DNA of 64,000 bases from Lachnospiraceae bacterium (GTDB lineage: Bacteria; Bacillota; Clostridia; Lachnospirales; Lachnospiraceae). The stretch covers positions 5,082 through 69,081 of the forward strand of contig JAJQCZ010000050.1 of assembly GCA_021202465.1 (NCBI GenBank), given 5' to 3'. The stretch's first letter is position 1; each line of letters opens with the position of its first letter. The position numbers were made by a program, and so were the translations under genes. The notes below the pieces were generated by a model, which did not search any database, was not told the DNA's origin, and was given only the letters and a program-made list of their open reading frames with translations. Shown in pieces: positions 25,525 to 34,246 of this stretch.

Positions 25525-26913
25525 TTATTCTGCCGCGCTGGTCTGCTCGGCGCTGGTCTGCTCTGCAGAAGTTTCCTCCACGCCGGTCTCCTCTGCCGTG
25601 GTTTCTTCTTCGCCGGTTTCATCTGCAGACGATTCCTCCGCAGATTCCTCTTCAGCCGTTTCATCCACAGAAGACTCCTCCACAGATTCCTCTTCAGCCG
25701 TCTCATCCTCCGAAGTTTCTTCCTCGGTTTCTTCCTCGTAGATCTTGTCGGTGATTTCCACCTGCGCCCAGATCTTTTCCTTCACCTTGAAGGTGGGAGC
25801 CTCCTCCGCCCATTCGGCGTACACTTCGTTGAAGGCCTCATCCTCTGCCTCCTCGGTCAGCTCTTCCCGCTTCTCTTCGGTGGCATCCTCATCCAGGTCG
25901 TTGGTCTTCTTGATGATATACCAGCCGGTGCCTTCCTCCTGAACCATCTGAATCTCGCCCGCTTCCATCTCTGCAGATGTCGTATAGGTGATGTCTGTGG
26001 ACTCCTCACCGGTCAGCAGATAGCTGGCCGTGCTGGACGTCACGCCGAGCGTGTCCTCGATATCCGAAAACTCGAAGCCGTCCTCCGCCATCTCATAGAC
26101 CTGCTGCGCCAGCTCCTCGCCGGTAGCCGTGGAGGCAGAACTGTCTTCCGTCGTTTCTTCCTCTGCGATCGTTGTCTCTTCCGCAGTTGTTTCCCCGGTG
26201 ACGGTCTCTGCTTCAGCTTCAGCCGTCTCCGTTGCGTCTTCGCCGGTTTCCTCAGCTGCCGTGGTCTCTTCCGCAGTCTGCTCTGCATAGGTCTCCGACC
26301 CATCCTCGGCCGTGGTTTCTTCCTCCTCGTCCTCTTCCTCCACGAGGATATACTCGATCGAATACTCCTGACACTCCTCGTCGCTGATGGATATCTCCGC
26401 CGCGTCCTTCACCGCCTGAGCGACCAGGTTCGCCGTCGCGTTCATCTCCATCCATTCCACGATCTGGTCTTCGGTGGCATCTGTCTGATTCATGAACAGC
26501 GGATAAGTCTCCAGGAATTCCGACACATAATCGCTGACCGCCGTCTTCTGATCATCCGTCAGTTCGATCTCATAATCCTCCACGTGATCCAGAAGAATCC
26601 GGGTCTGAAGAATCTGAGCCATCACATTTTCCTTGTAATAGTCCGCCATGGTCGTGTCGTCATCATACTCAATCGTCCACATATTATCATACCCGAAATA
26701 AGTATAAAGCTCCCGGTAATATGCCTCCGTGACCCACTGCTGGTAGCGCAGCCAGAAATTGGCCTCGTCCAGATAAATGTTCTCATCCCCGTAGGTGGCA
26801 ACCACCGTCGTGGAATAGTCTCCGACGGTACTGCTGCTTCCGCAGCCGGCTGTCGAGCTCACGGTCAGTATAAGTGCCAGCAGCATCGCGATTCTGCGCG
26901 TTATGGTTTTCAT
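25525..26913 (-). CDS. PrsA/SurA-like foldase lipoprotein with acidic repeats
   Basis: 462 residues. Lipoprotein signal with lipobox 'SSTAGC' near residue 24. The N-terminal half (about 35-190) resembles SurA/PrsA chaperone helices ('ENVMAQILQTRILLDHVEDYEIELT'). The centre should be a parvulin-type PPIase domain but is interrupted by a long Glu/Thr-rich insert (about 198-270) and completed by 'GTGWYIIKKTNDL'. The C-terminus is about 70 residues of degenerate repeats such as ETAEEESVEESS and EQTSAEQTS. It probably helps fold exported proteins; catalytic competence is uncertain. Confidence 0.8.
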   Translation of the reverse strand: MKTITRRIAMLLALILTVSSTAGCGSSSTVGDYSTTVVATYGDENIYLDEANFWLRYQQWVTEAYYRELYTYFGYDNMWTIEYDDDTTMADYYKENVMAQILQTRILLDHVEDYEIELTDDQKTAVSDYVSEFLETYPLFMNQTDATEDQIVEWMEMNATANLVAQAVKDAAEISISDEECQEYSIEYILVEEEDEEEETTAEDGSETYAEQTAEETTAAEETGEDATETAEAEAETVTGETTAEETTIAEEETTEDSSASTATGEELAQQVYEMAEDGFEFSDIEDTLGVTSSTASYLLTGEESTDITYTTSAEMEAGEIQMVQEEGTGWYIIKKTNDLDEDATEEKREELTEEAEDEAFNEVYAEWAEEAPTFKVKEKIWAQVEITDKIYEEETEEETSEDETAEEESVEESSVDETAEEESAEESSADETGEEETTAEETGVEETSAEQTSAEQTSAAE

Positions 26914-27024
26914 AGATTTTGTTCCTCCCGATCCGGTCGTATCCGTTCTCCGGACATACGTCCGCGCGGCATCTTTCCGAGGGTGCCTCAGAGCGCACTC
27001 CTCCCCTGACCCCGCAACGTATCT

Positions 27025-27053
27025 ATTATATTACATTTCTACTCATCAAGCAA
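27025..27053 (-). promoter_or_regulatory. Sigma-A promoter of the PrsA-like gene, overlapping the mfd end
   Basis: TTGCTT (27053-27048), 17-bp spacer, TATAAT (27030-27025), minus strand. The -35 lies in the last mfd codons. Leader about 105 nt. Confidence 0.75.
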
Positions 27054-30000
27054 CAATTTTAAATCATTTAACAGATTTTTCACGCATTCCAGCGTCCGTT
27101 CCGTGTCCACGTTCTGCTTTCTCTGATCTGTATACACAAATCCCGGCGCCGCCCCGGGAAGAAGCTTCAGATCTCCCCGGTAACGGCCGATCAGCGCGGG
27201 AATCCGGGCGGGATCCACCGGCGCTTCGGCATACAGCATCAGCGTGAGCTTCTCACGGCTCCCGGTCACATCCGTCACATACACCTCCCGGGCGGCTGCA
27301 CGCAGCCGGGCCACCTTCAGCAGGTTCTGAACGGCGCGCGGCGGTTCGCCGAAGCGGTCGATCAGTTCATCCTGCATGTCATCATACTCGGCATCGGTCT
27401 CCACAGAAGCGATCCGCCGGTAGACATCCATCTTCTGAGACTCATTGCTGATATACGAAGAGGGAATGTAGGCGTCCAGCTCCAGATCGATGGTCGTATC
27501 GAAATCCAGTGCCTTCCGCTCACCCTTCGCCTCCTGCACCGCCTCGCCCAGCAGCTTGCAGTACAGATCATACCCCACATCCTCCATGTGACCGTGCTGC
27601 TCCGCGCCCAGGAGATTCCCGGCGCCCCGCAGCTCCAGATCGCGCAGGGCGATGCGGATGCCGGAGCCAAGCTCCGTATACTCGCGGATGGCCTGCAGCC
27701 TCTTTTCCGCGACCTCCTTCAGCATCCGGTCGCGCCGGTACATGAGAAATGCATAGGCTGAACGGCTCGAACGCCCCACCCGTCCGCGCAGCTGATAGAG
27801 CTGGGCCAGCCCATACCGGTCCGCATCGTGAATGATGATGGTATTGGTATTGGAAATGTCCAGCCCGGTCTCGATAATGGTCGTGGAAACCAGCACGTCG
27901 ATCTCCCCATTCAGGAAATCCAGCATGATCTGCTCCAGCTCCCGCTCCTTCATCTGACCGTGCGCGAAAGCCACTGTGGCATCCGGAACCAGGCTGGCGA
28001 TATGTGCAGAGATTTCGCGGATGGTTCCCACCCGGTTGTACACATAATATACCTGTCCGTTCCGGTCCAGCTCCCGCTGGATGGCCTCGCGGACCAGCTC
28101 GTCATTATATTCCATGACATAGGTCTGAATGGGCTGCCGGTCCATGGGCGGCTCCTCCAGGAGACTCATATCCCGGATCCCGATGAGGCTCATGTGAAGT
28201 GTCCGCGGAATCGGCGTGGCCGTCAGACTGAGGACATCCACATTTTCCCGGTATTGCTTGATCTTCTCCTTGGCTGCCACACCGAAGCGCTGCTCCTCAT
28301 CGATGATCAGAAGCCCCAGGTCTTTGAATTTCACATCCTTTGAGAGAAGGCGGTGCGTGCCGATGACGATATCCGCCAGCCCCCGATTCAGCCGTTCCAC
28401 CGTTTTCTTCTGTTCCCCCGGCGTCCGGAAGCGGCAGAGAAGCTCCACATTCACCGGATAGTCCTTCATCCTCTGGACAAAGGTATTGTAATGCTGCTGC
28501 GCCAGGATTGTGGTCGGAGCCAGGTAAGCCACCTGCTTCCCCTCCTGCACCGCCTTGAAGGCGGCCCGCAGCGCGACCTCCGTCTTGCCGTAGCCCACGT
28601 CGCCGCAGAGAAGACGGTCCATGATCTTGCCGCTCTCCATATCCGCCTTGACTTCCTCGATGGCCTTCCGCTGATCCTCCGTCTCCTCGAAGGGGAACTG
28701 CTCTTCAAATTCCTTCTGCCACACCGTGTCCGGTCCGTACACAACGCCCTGCGCATTCTGGCGTCTGGCATAGAGACTCACCAGATCCGCAGCGATGTCC
28801 TTCACCTCGCGCCGCACCCGGCTGCGGGTCTTCTTCCACTCCGCTCCGCCCAGGCGATTCAGCTTCGGCGCCCGGTCCGTGTCAGCGGACGCGTATTTCT
28901 GAACCTGGTCCATCTGCGTCACGGGGATATACAGGTTGCCGCCGTCCGCATAGGTGATCTTCAGATAATCCCGGGAGGTGCCGCTCACCTCCATCTGCTC
29001 GATGCCCTGATAAATCCCCAGACCGTGGTTCTCATGAACCACATAGTCTCCGGGTGACAGCTCTGCATAGCTCCGCAGCTTCTTCCCCGCATACTGAGAT
29101 TTTTTCTTCTTCCGTTTTTTCTCTCTCCCGAAGAGGTCCCCCTCGGAGATCACGGTAAATTTGATCTGCGGATAGGAAAAGCTCTTATGAACATTTCCAT
29201 AGGTCACCAGAATCTGCCCCGGCCGCACCTCCCGCTCCTCTTCCTCCGAGTAAAAGGCGGCCAGCTCATAGTCCCGCAGATTCCCGGCCAGACGCTCGGC
29301 CCGGGTTCTTGAGCCGCACAGAAGCACCACCCGGAAACCGTCCCGTTTCCAGGCCTTCAGATCGCGGATCAGCCCCTCGAAATTCCCCTCATAGCTGTAG
29401 ATTGTCCGTCCCTCGACGGCAAAACGCGCCCTTTCCCGGATCACACACCTCTTCTGTTCGAGACCGGTCAGCATCACCGTGCGCGGCCGCTCCAGGGCAG
29501 CAAAGACTTCCTCCGGGGAGAGAAGCTCCGGCATCGGTTCCTCACTGGTATAGCCGCGCTCCAGCCGCATGACCATGCTCTCCTGGAATTCCTTTGCCAC
29601 GCCCCGGGCCTTCTCCTCCATACGGGCCGGTTCATCCAGAAGAAGCACCGCCTTCGGCGGAAAATACTCCAGCAGAGAAACAGCGGCACCTCCCGTCTCC
29701 GGCATCTCCGTGGCCGCATAGATGCATATCTCCTCCAGATTCTCCAGAGAGCGCTGCGTCTCAGGATCAAAGCGACGGATCGTGTCGATCTCATCCCCCC
29801 ACAGCTCCACACGCACCGGATTCTCCTCCGTCAGTGGAAAGACATCCAGGATGCCGCCCCGGATGGCAAACTGCCCCGTGGCCTCCGCCTGAGGCAGCCG
29901 CTCATAGCCCAGCGCCGTCAGTTTCTCCCGCATTTCTTCCATATTCAGAAGATCTCCCGGGCGCAGCACGAGGCGGCGGCGCCGCACCTCCTGCGGAGAG

Positions 30001-30377
30001 GCGATACGATCCATGCAGGCATCCACAGTCGTCACCACCGTACCACAGCCCTCCTCCAGGATTCCCTTCAGGACCGCCATCCGCTCCCGGCTCAGAAGAT
30101 TTCCCTGGATATCCGCCTGATAGAACAATACGTCCTTGGCCGGATAGAAATATACCGGGGAATGAAAACACCGGGCATCCTCGCAGATCTCCCGGGCGCG
30201 GCTCTCATTATATGTGATAAACAGGCGCAGAGGAGCCTCCCGCGAAAGTTCGCACGCCAGATGCACCTTCTGGGAATCCACGCAGCCGCTGGCGGCCAGA
30301 GGCCCCCGCCCTGCCATCAGCGCCTGCTTCATCTCTGCAAATTGTATCAATTCTTCGAGTGGGCTGTGAAATGTCAT
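27039..30377 (-). CDS. mfd: Transcription-repair coupling factor
   Basis: 1112 residues from the ATG at 30377 ('[10 protein letters not shown]') with AGGAGG ten bases upstream. It releases stalled RNA polymerase and recruits UvrA. Order: UvrB-like N-terminal domains (to about 450), CarD-like RNA-polymerase interaction domain ('[20 protein letters not shown]'), then the RecG-type translocase with Walker A '[15 protein letters not shown]', the DEEQ box '[10 protein letters not shown]' and motif VI '[11 protein letters not shown]', and the TRCF C-terminal domain. It follows pth by 31 nt on the same strand, as in many Bacillota. Confidence 0.98.
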   Translation of the reverse strand: MTFHSPLEELIQFAEMKQALMAGRGPLAASGCVDSQKVHLACELSREAPLRLFITYNESRAREICEDARCFHSPVYFYPAKDVLFYQADIQGNLLSRERMAVLKGILEEGCGTVVTTVDACMDRIASPQEVRRRRLVLRPGDLLNMEEMREKLTALGYERLPQAEATGQFAIRGGILDVFPLTEENPVRVELWGDEIDTIRRFDPETQRSLENLEEICIYAATEMPETGGAAVSLLEYFPPKAVLLLDEPARMEEKARGVAKEFQESMVMRLERGYTSEEPMPELLSPEEVFAALERPRTVMLTGLEQKRCVIRERARFAVEGRTIYSYEGNFEGLIRDLKAWKRDGFRVVLLCGSRTRAERLAGNLRDYELAAFYSEEEEREVRPGQILVTYGNVHKSFSYPQIKFTVISEGDLFGREKKRKKKKSQYAGKKLRSYAELSPGDYVVHENHGLGIYQGIEQMEVSGTSRDYLKITYADGGNLYIPVTQMDQVQKYASADTDRAPKLNRLGGAEWKKTRSRVRREVKDIAADLVSLYARRQNAQGVVYGPDTVWQKEFEEQFPFEETEDQRKAIEEVKADMESGKIMDRLLCGDVGYGKTEVALRAAFKAVQEGKQVAYLAPTTILAQQHYNTFVQRMKDYPVNVELLCRFRTPGEQKKTVERLNRGLADIVIGTHRLLSKDVKFKDLGLLIIDEEQRFGVAAKEKIKQYRENVDVLSLTATPIPRTLHMSLIGIRDMSLLEEPPMDRQPIQTYVMEYNDELVREAIQRELDRNGQVYYVYNRVGTIREISAHIASLVPDATVAFAHGQMKERELEQIMLDFLNGEIDVLVSTTIIETGLDISNTNTIIIHDADRYGLAQLYQLRGRVGRSSRSAYAFLMYRRDRMLKEVAEKRLQAIREYTELGSGIRIALRDLELRGAGNLLGAEQHGHMEDVGYDLYCKLLGEAVQEAKGERKALDFDTTIDLELDAYIPSSYISNESQKMDVYRRIASVETDAEYDDMQDELIDRFGEPPRAVQNLLKVARLRAAAREVYVTDVTGSREKLTLMLYAEAPVDPARIPALIGRYRGDLKLLPGAAPGFVYTDQRKQNVDTERTLECVKNLLNDLKLLLDE

Positions 30378-30408
30378 GCTCTTCTGCCCTCCTTCCGGGA
30401 TGCTCCCG

Positions 30409-31005
30409 TCAGTCCGGCGTTCCCTCCCCCTGCGATTTTCTGGTAAATGCATTATAACGGTTCATTGTCCGTTCCACACCGTCCGACAGGATCATCTCCA
30501 CAGCGTCCGCCGCCGTCTGCAAGGACTCCCGCACGACGGGAAGCTCCTCCTTCGGGAAACGGCTCAGCACATAGTCGGCCAGATCCATCTGCGGCGGCTT
30601 CGCCCCGACACCCACGCGCACCCGCGGGAAATCGCTGCTCCCCAGATGGGCGATCACGCTCTTCATGCCGTTATGTCCGCCGGCACTGCCTTTCCCGCGC
30701 ACACGGATCTGCCCCACATCCAGGCTGATATCATCATAAATAACGATGACATCCCCCACTTCTGCCTTATAATAGTCGGTGATCGGACGCACGCTCTCCC
30801 CGCTGGCATTCATATAGGTCAGCGGCTTCACCAGCAGCATCCTCTCCCCGCTGACGATGCCGGTTCCGCAGAGTGCCCGGTGACGGCTGAGACTCATCCG
30901 TATCTGATGGCGCTCTGCCAGTTCATCCGCGACGCCGAATCCCATATTGTGGCGTGTTCCCGCATATCTGTCCGTGGGATTCCCCAGTCCGACAATGATC
31001 TTCAT
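30409..31005 (-). CDS. pth: Peptidyl-tRNA hydrolase
   Basis: 198 residues from the ATG at 31005 with AGGAGG six bases upstream. It recycles peptidyl-tRNA released from ribosomes. The catalytic signature 'IIVGLGNPTDRYAGTRHNMGF' holds the active-site Asn and His. 'KPLTYMNASGESV' and 'VIVIYDDISLDVGQIRVRGK', with the catalytic Asp, follow, then 'GSAGGHNGMKSVI'. It probably forms an operon with mfd. Confidence 0.97.
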   Translation of the reverse strand: MKIIVGLGNPTDRYAGTRHNMGFGVADELAERHQIRMSLSRHRALCGTGIVSGERMLLVKPLTYMNASGESVRPITDYYKAEVGDVIVIYDDISLDVGQIRVRGKGSAGGHNGMKSVIAHLGSSDFPRVRVGVGAKPPQMDLADYVLSRFPKEELPVVRESLQTAADAVEMILSDGVERTMNRYNAFTRKSQGEGTPD

Positions 31006-31117
31006 CCCATCCTCCTGCCGCGGCTGCCCCGTCAGGGCAACACGCGCAAAGCGGGCCGCCATCACCGGTGCCCCGCTGTCTTTCTCAAAACGACATAGAG
31101 TCGTTTACTATACGCCC

Positions 31118-31146
31118 ATTTTAACAAAGGAACGGGCAGCCGTCAA
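31118..31146 (-). promoter_or_regulatory. Promoter of pth-mfd, overlapping a terminator
   Basis: TTGACG (31146-31141), 17-bp spacer, TAAAAT (31123-31118), minus strand. The -35 is in the loop of the upstream terminator hairpin. The leader carries an AAACGAC/GTCGTTT inverted repeat (31088-31106). Confidence 0.7.
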
Positions 31147-31154
31147 GGCTGCCC
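31134..31154 (-). terminator. Terminator of the thrE pair
   Basis: GGGCAGCC/GGCTGCCC stem with loop TTGAC on the minus strand, followed by GTTCCTTTG. It lies about 70 nt past the ThrE gene stop. The T-tract is weak. Confidence 0.7.
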
Positions 31155-31224
31155 GCTCATAGAAGGAGAATCATCCCGCGGGATGACTCTCTGAAGAAAC
31201 AGCGACCGGCGGGTTCTGTGGAAA

Positions 31225-31707
31225 CTATTTCGCCGCCTCTTTTTTCGCCGCCTGTCTCCTCTTCTTCCCCCGGTAGTTGGCCATGTAGACGACACAGAGT
31301 GAGATGATGATGAATCCCAGGCCGACGCCGGCCAGCGAGTGGATGCAATCCACGCCATAGGTGCTGACCATCTCCACATCCTGCTGAATCAGTCCGAGAA
31401 TCGAGTAGTAGAGCTGCACCACCGGGATCAGCGGAATGATCGTCGGGTACAGAAAGACCGACGTGGGATTATTCGTGCGGGCCGCCACATACTCTGCGTA
31501 GGCGGCTGCCGCCATCGCCGCAAAGAAATTATAGATGAAGCACTCCGGCGTCAGCACCTCCATCACCAGATAAATCAGGCGCGTAAAGGCGCCGCCCAGT
31601 CCCGCCAGCGGAAGATATTTCTTTTCAATGCGGAAGAGCATCCCGAAGCCCAGGGACGCCGTTCCGGAAAACACGATCATTTTTATCCATTCCATTACGT
31701 CTATCAT
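31225..31707 (-). CDS. Threonine/serine exporter, small subunit (ThrE C-terminal half)
   Basis: 160 residues. The ATG at 31707 overlaps the upstream stop as ATGA, so the two halves are coupled. Five hydrophobic helices of the ThrE_2/DUF3815 (YjjB) type: 'MIVFSGTASLGFGMLF', 'AAMAAAAYAEYVAARTN', 'YPTIIPLIPVVQLYYSILGL' and 'GVGLGFIIISLCVVYMAN'. With the larger partner it should export Thr, Ser or, by analogy with YjjPB, succinate. Substrate not determined. The C-terminus is Lys-rich. Confidence 0.9.
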   Translation of the reverse strand: MIDVMEWIKMIVFSGTASLGFGMLFRIEKKYLPLAGLGGAFTRLIYLVMEVLTPECFIYNFFAAMAAAAYAEYVAARTNNPTSVFLYPTIIPLIPVVQLYYSILGLIQQDVEMVSTYGVDCIHSLAGVGLGFIIISLCVVYMANYRGKKRRQAAKKEAAK

Positions 31708-32471
31708 GCGACCATCCCTCCGAAAATATACATACTCAGGACAAAGCCTCCGACGATGGCTAAGGTCGTCATCACCACCTTGACCAGCTCTACGGCCCCG
31801 TTGATCTCGCTCCCGCAGAGCAGATTCCGGAACGAGTTGACCATATCGATTCCGGGAAGCAGGACCAGACTGTTCACGATCATCACCGTACTGACATCGT
31901 TCGCGACCCCCAGACCCTTCATAAAGATCGCCACGCTGCCGAGGACGAAGGTGCACAGCGCACTGTAAACGATGCGGTTGGGAATCAGATGCTTCACAAA
32001 GACGCCTCCCAGGAAGATCAGCGCCGCGTTCAGAACGATCGTGATTTCATCCCCGATACCGGCATCAAAGAGCATGCCGATGCTCGCCTGGATGATCAGG
32101 AAGGCCAGCAGGATCAGCTGCGGGGAATAGCCCTTCGTATCGAGTGCCTCCTCCAGCATGCCCTTTAACAGCCGCGGCTCCGGTTTCTCCTCATAGATCC
32201 GCTTCGAGAGGCGATGCAGACGCCCCAGCTTCTCCAGGTCGATCTCCACGCCCTCCAGATTGCACCTCTGTCCGTCGACATAGTTTCCCTCCGCGTCCTT
32301 CATGCTCAGCGTCAGGAAACAGTTAATGGCAAACAGATTGACCTCCTGACAGCCATAGATGTCGCAGATGTGGTTCACCGAACCGATTGTCCGTTCCAGG
32401 TTCGCGCCGCATGCCAGCATCTTCTCGCTGAAGTCCAGCGCAAATTCGTGTATGTATTCCAGGTTATTCAT
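31704..32471 (-). CDS. Threonine/serine exporter, large subunit (ThrE N-terminal half)
   Basis: 255 residues, the usual DUF1212 (YjjP) length, starting 'MNNLEYIHEFALDFSEKML'. A cytoplasmic N-terminal region (1-115) contains the conserved 'GANLERTIGSVNHIC' segment, then five helices including 'LILLAFLIIQASIGMLFDAG' and 'LVLLPGIDMVNSFRNLLCG', the family hallmark. No strong Shine-Dalgarno stands close to the ATG. First gene of the pair. Confidence 0.9.
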   Translation of the reverse strand: MNNLEYIHEFALDFSEKMLACGANLERTIGSVNHICDIYGCQEVNLFAINCFLTLSMKDAEGNYVDGQRCNLEGVEIDLEKLGRLHRLSKRIYEEKPEPRLLKGMLEEALDTKGYSPQLILLAFLIIQASIGMLFDAGIGDEITIVLNAALIFLGGVFVKHLIPNRIVYSALCTFVLGSVAIFMKGLGVANDVSTVMIVNSLVLLPGIDMVNSFRNLLCGSEINGAVELVKVVMTTLAIVGGFVLSMYIFGGMVA

Positions 32472-32519
32472 TGTACTTCTTTTACTTCCTCCTCTCCTGT
32501 CTTCCACACTACGAAAAAC

Positions 32520-32548
32520 ATCATATATCATGGGAACCTTTTTGACAA
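32520..32548 (-). promoter_or_regulatory. Sigma-A promoter of the thrE pair
   Basis: TTGTCA (32548-32543), 17-bp spacer, TATGAT (32525-32520), minus strand. Confidence 0.75.
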
Positions 32549-32653
32549 GCGGCTTTTTCTTCCCGGACATACAGCTTTTATGTATAGAAGGAAACCATGA
32601 AAATCCAAAGACGTTGACAAAGGAAATGTCCGGTGATATTTTACCTGCAAAGA

Positions 32654-32702
32654 ACAAGAAGCATTTTGCCGCTGTGATGTATAGCAGCAGAATGCTTCTT
32701 GT
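32654..32702. terminator. Terminator after the racemase gene
   Basis: 12-bp arms ACAAGAAGCATT and AATGCTTCTTGT enclose 25 nt with further GC pairs. The minus-strand tail is TCTTTGC (modest); on the plus strand the stem is followed by a run of T residues, so it could also stop antisense transcription. Confidence 0.8.
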
Positions 32703-32706
32703 TTTT

Positions 32707-33954
32707 TTACAGTGCGATGGGCAGTGTGGCTCCGCCGAAGGGCATGGCGAGCACCGTGAGTTCGGGTCCGTATTTCTTCACGGCATCGTCAAAGGCTGCC
32801 TGGGCGGACGAATAAGGCTCGAGGAAAATGCTTCTCACAAAATCCGGTTCCATTTCAGAGATCAGGTCAATGGCCGCATGTTCCAGCACCATCCCGATCG
32901 CCGCCGCTTTGTGGCCGCCCAGCTCGAACTCCCGGCCGATTCGCTCCACCAGATCGTGCGCCGAGGAGGCTTCACGCAGCCACCGGGCAAAGGGGGCGCT
33001 TCCCAGTCCTTCCGGGCAGGCACCGATGAGGATGACGGTGCCTCCCTCGCGGACAGCGTGCTTTGCATTGTCCAGGGCCTTCTGCGTCTGATAGAGGTTC
33101 GCGTCCTTGGGGGCTCCTCCCTGTGAGACGATGACGACATCGGCCTTTTGGGGGATGGGCTTGCGATACATCCGATCCAGGTAGGCACAGCCTTCCCGGT
33201 GGGCCTTCATCTTATCACCGGCCACCGCATAGACGATGTGCTTGTGTTCGTCCAGAACGACGTTGACGATGTAGTCGATACCGCAGATCTCACCGGCTTC
33301 CTCGATGTCTTCCCGGATGGGATTTCCCGTAAGCCTCCCGGCGCAGGCCTCGGGACGCACCATCATGCGGTGATTGGACTGAATGGCCGCCGGGGTGGAG
33401 ACGCCCGGCATGATAGCCTTGGCGCCGCCCGAATAGCCGGCAAAATAGTGGAACTCGATATTTCCCAGACAGATGCGGACGTCAGCCTCCGCAACCGTGC
33501 GCGTGATGTCGACGGGCGTACCGGCCCGCGTGGTTCCCAGATGAAGGCAGTCCTCCGGGTCCGAATCGATGCAGCGCACCTCATGATAACAGCGCGTCCC
33601 CACCAAACGCTCCTTCTCCGCCTCGGTATGCCCGCGGTGAGAGCCCCGGGCGAAGACCACTGTTATATCTGCCGGAGCCACACCGGCCGCATACAGTTCA
33701 TCCAGGACGGAAGGCAGAACGTCGTAGCTGGGCAGAGGCCGGGAAATATCACTGGTTATCAGGACAATCTTCTGTCCGGGCTTCACCCTTTCAGACAGGC
33801 GCTCCGCGCCGATGGGGTGCGCCAGGGCATACCGGACGGCCTCCGCGCCCCGGCGCTGATGCTCCATTTCATTGGAACGCAGAATACCGATGACATTTTT
33901 ATCGGGCACTTCTACGACCTGACAGCCGGTGCCGTAACCAAATTCCAGTTTCAT
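32707..33954 (-). CDS. LarA-family nickel-dependent racemase/epimerase
   Basis: 415 residues. LarA enzymes use a nickel-pincer nucleotide to racemise 2-hydroxy acids. Visible: 'SDISRPLPSY', 'ARGSHRGHTEAE' with conserved His residues, and the signature 'IEFHYFAGYSGGAKAIMPGV' carrying the lysine that anchors the cofactor. The substrate may be lactate or another hydroxy acid, as this superfamily is broad. The larB, larC and larE genes needed for the cofactor are not in the window. Monocistronic with its own promoter and terminator. Confidence 0.88.
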   Translation of the reverse strand: MKLEFGYGTGCQVVEVPDKNVIGILRSNEMEHQRRGAEAVRYALAHPIGAERLSERVKPGQKIVLITSDISRPLPSYDVLPSVLDELYAAGVAPADITVVFARGSHRGHTEAEKERLVGTRCYHEVRCIDSDPEDCLHLGTTRAGTPVDITRTVAEADVRICLGNIEFHYFAGYSGGAKAIMPGVSTPAAIQSNHRMMVRPEACAGRLTGNPIREDIEEAGEICGIDYIVNVVLDEHKHIVYAVAGDKMKAHREGCAYLDRMYRKPIPQKADVVIVSQGGAPKDANLYQTQKALDNAKHAVREGGTVILIGACPEGLGSAPFARWLREASSAHDLVERIGREFELGGHKAAAIGMVLEHAAIDLISEMEPDFVRSIFLEPYSSAQAAFDDAVKKYGPELTVLAMPFGGATLPIAL

Positions 33955-34028
33955 GAGTGTGTCCTTTCTTGCTCAGCGATCATCTGGCAGATGCGCGCCG
34001 GTGTCTGTTTTTTGTTTGAACCTTTTGC

Positions 34029-34057
34029 ATTGTACCAAATATGAGTCTGCAAATCAA
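34029..34057 (-). promoter_or_regulatory. Sigma-A promoter of the racemase gene
   Basis: TTGATT (34057-34052), 17-bp spacer, TACAAT (34034-34029), minus strand. Divergent from the ABC-F promoter about 80 bp away. Confidence 0.75.
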
Positions 34058-34138
34058 CGCAGGACGGGCATTTGTTTGTTTACAAAAGTTAAGGATTTCC
34101 TGTGAAGGGAAGAGCGCACTCTGGCATCTGCCCGCTTC

Positions 34139-34167
34139 TTGACACACACACTGAAAGTACTTATGAT
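34139..34167 (+). promoter_or_regulatory. Sigma-A promoter of the ABC-F/MATE operon
   Basis: Perfect TTGACA (34139-34144), 17-bp spacer, TATGAT (34162-34167). Leader about 73 nt. Confidence 0.8.
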
Positions 34168-34246
34168 AAGAATCAGAAAGAAACACGACCAACGGCATGG
34201 AGTTTTTCAGATACAATGCCGGACGGTATTAAGAGGAATCCGGATT

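Noticed and set aside
25434..25706. Arg/Lys-rich N-terminal extension of the GtrA protein
   Set aside because: It is the out-of-frame reading of the acidic repeats of the neighbouring lipoprotein gene, not a real extension.
29594..30217. Pro/Ser-rich plus-strand frame within mfd
   Set aside because: Antisense to a complete and recognisable Mfd, with no ribosome site.
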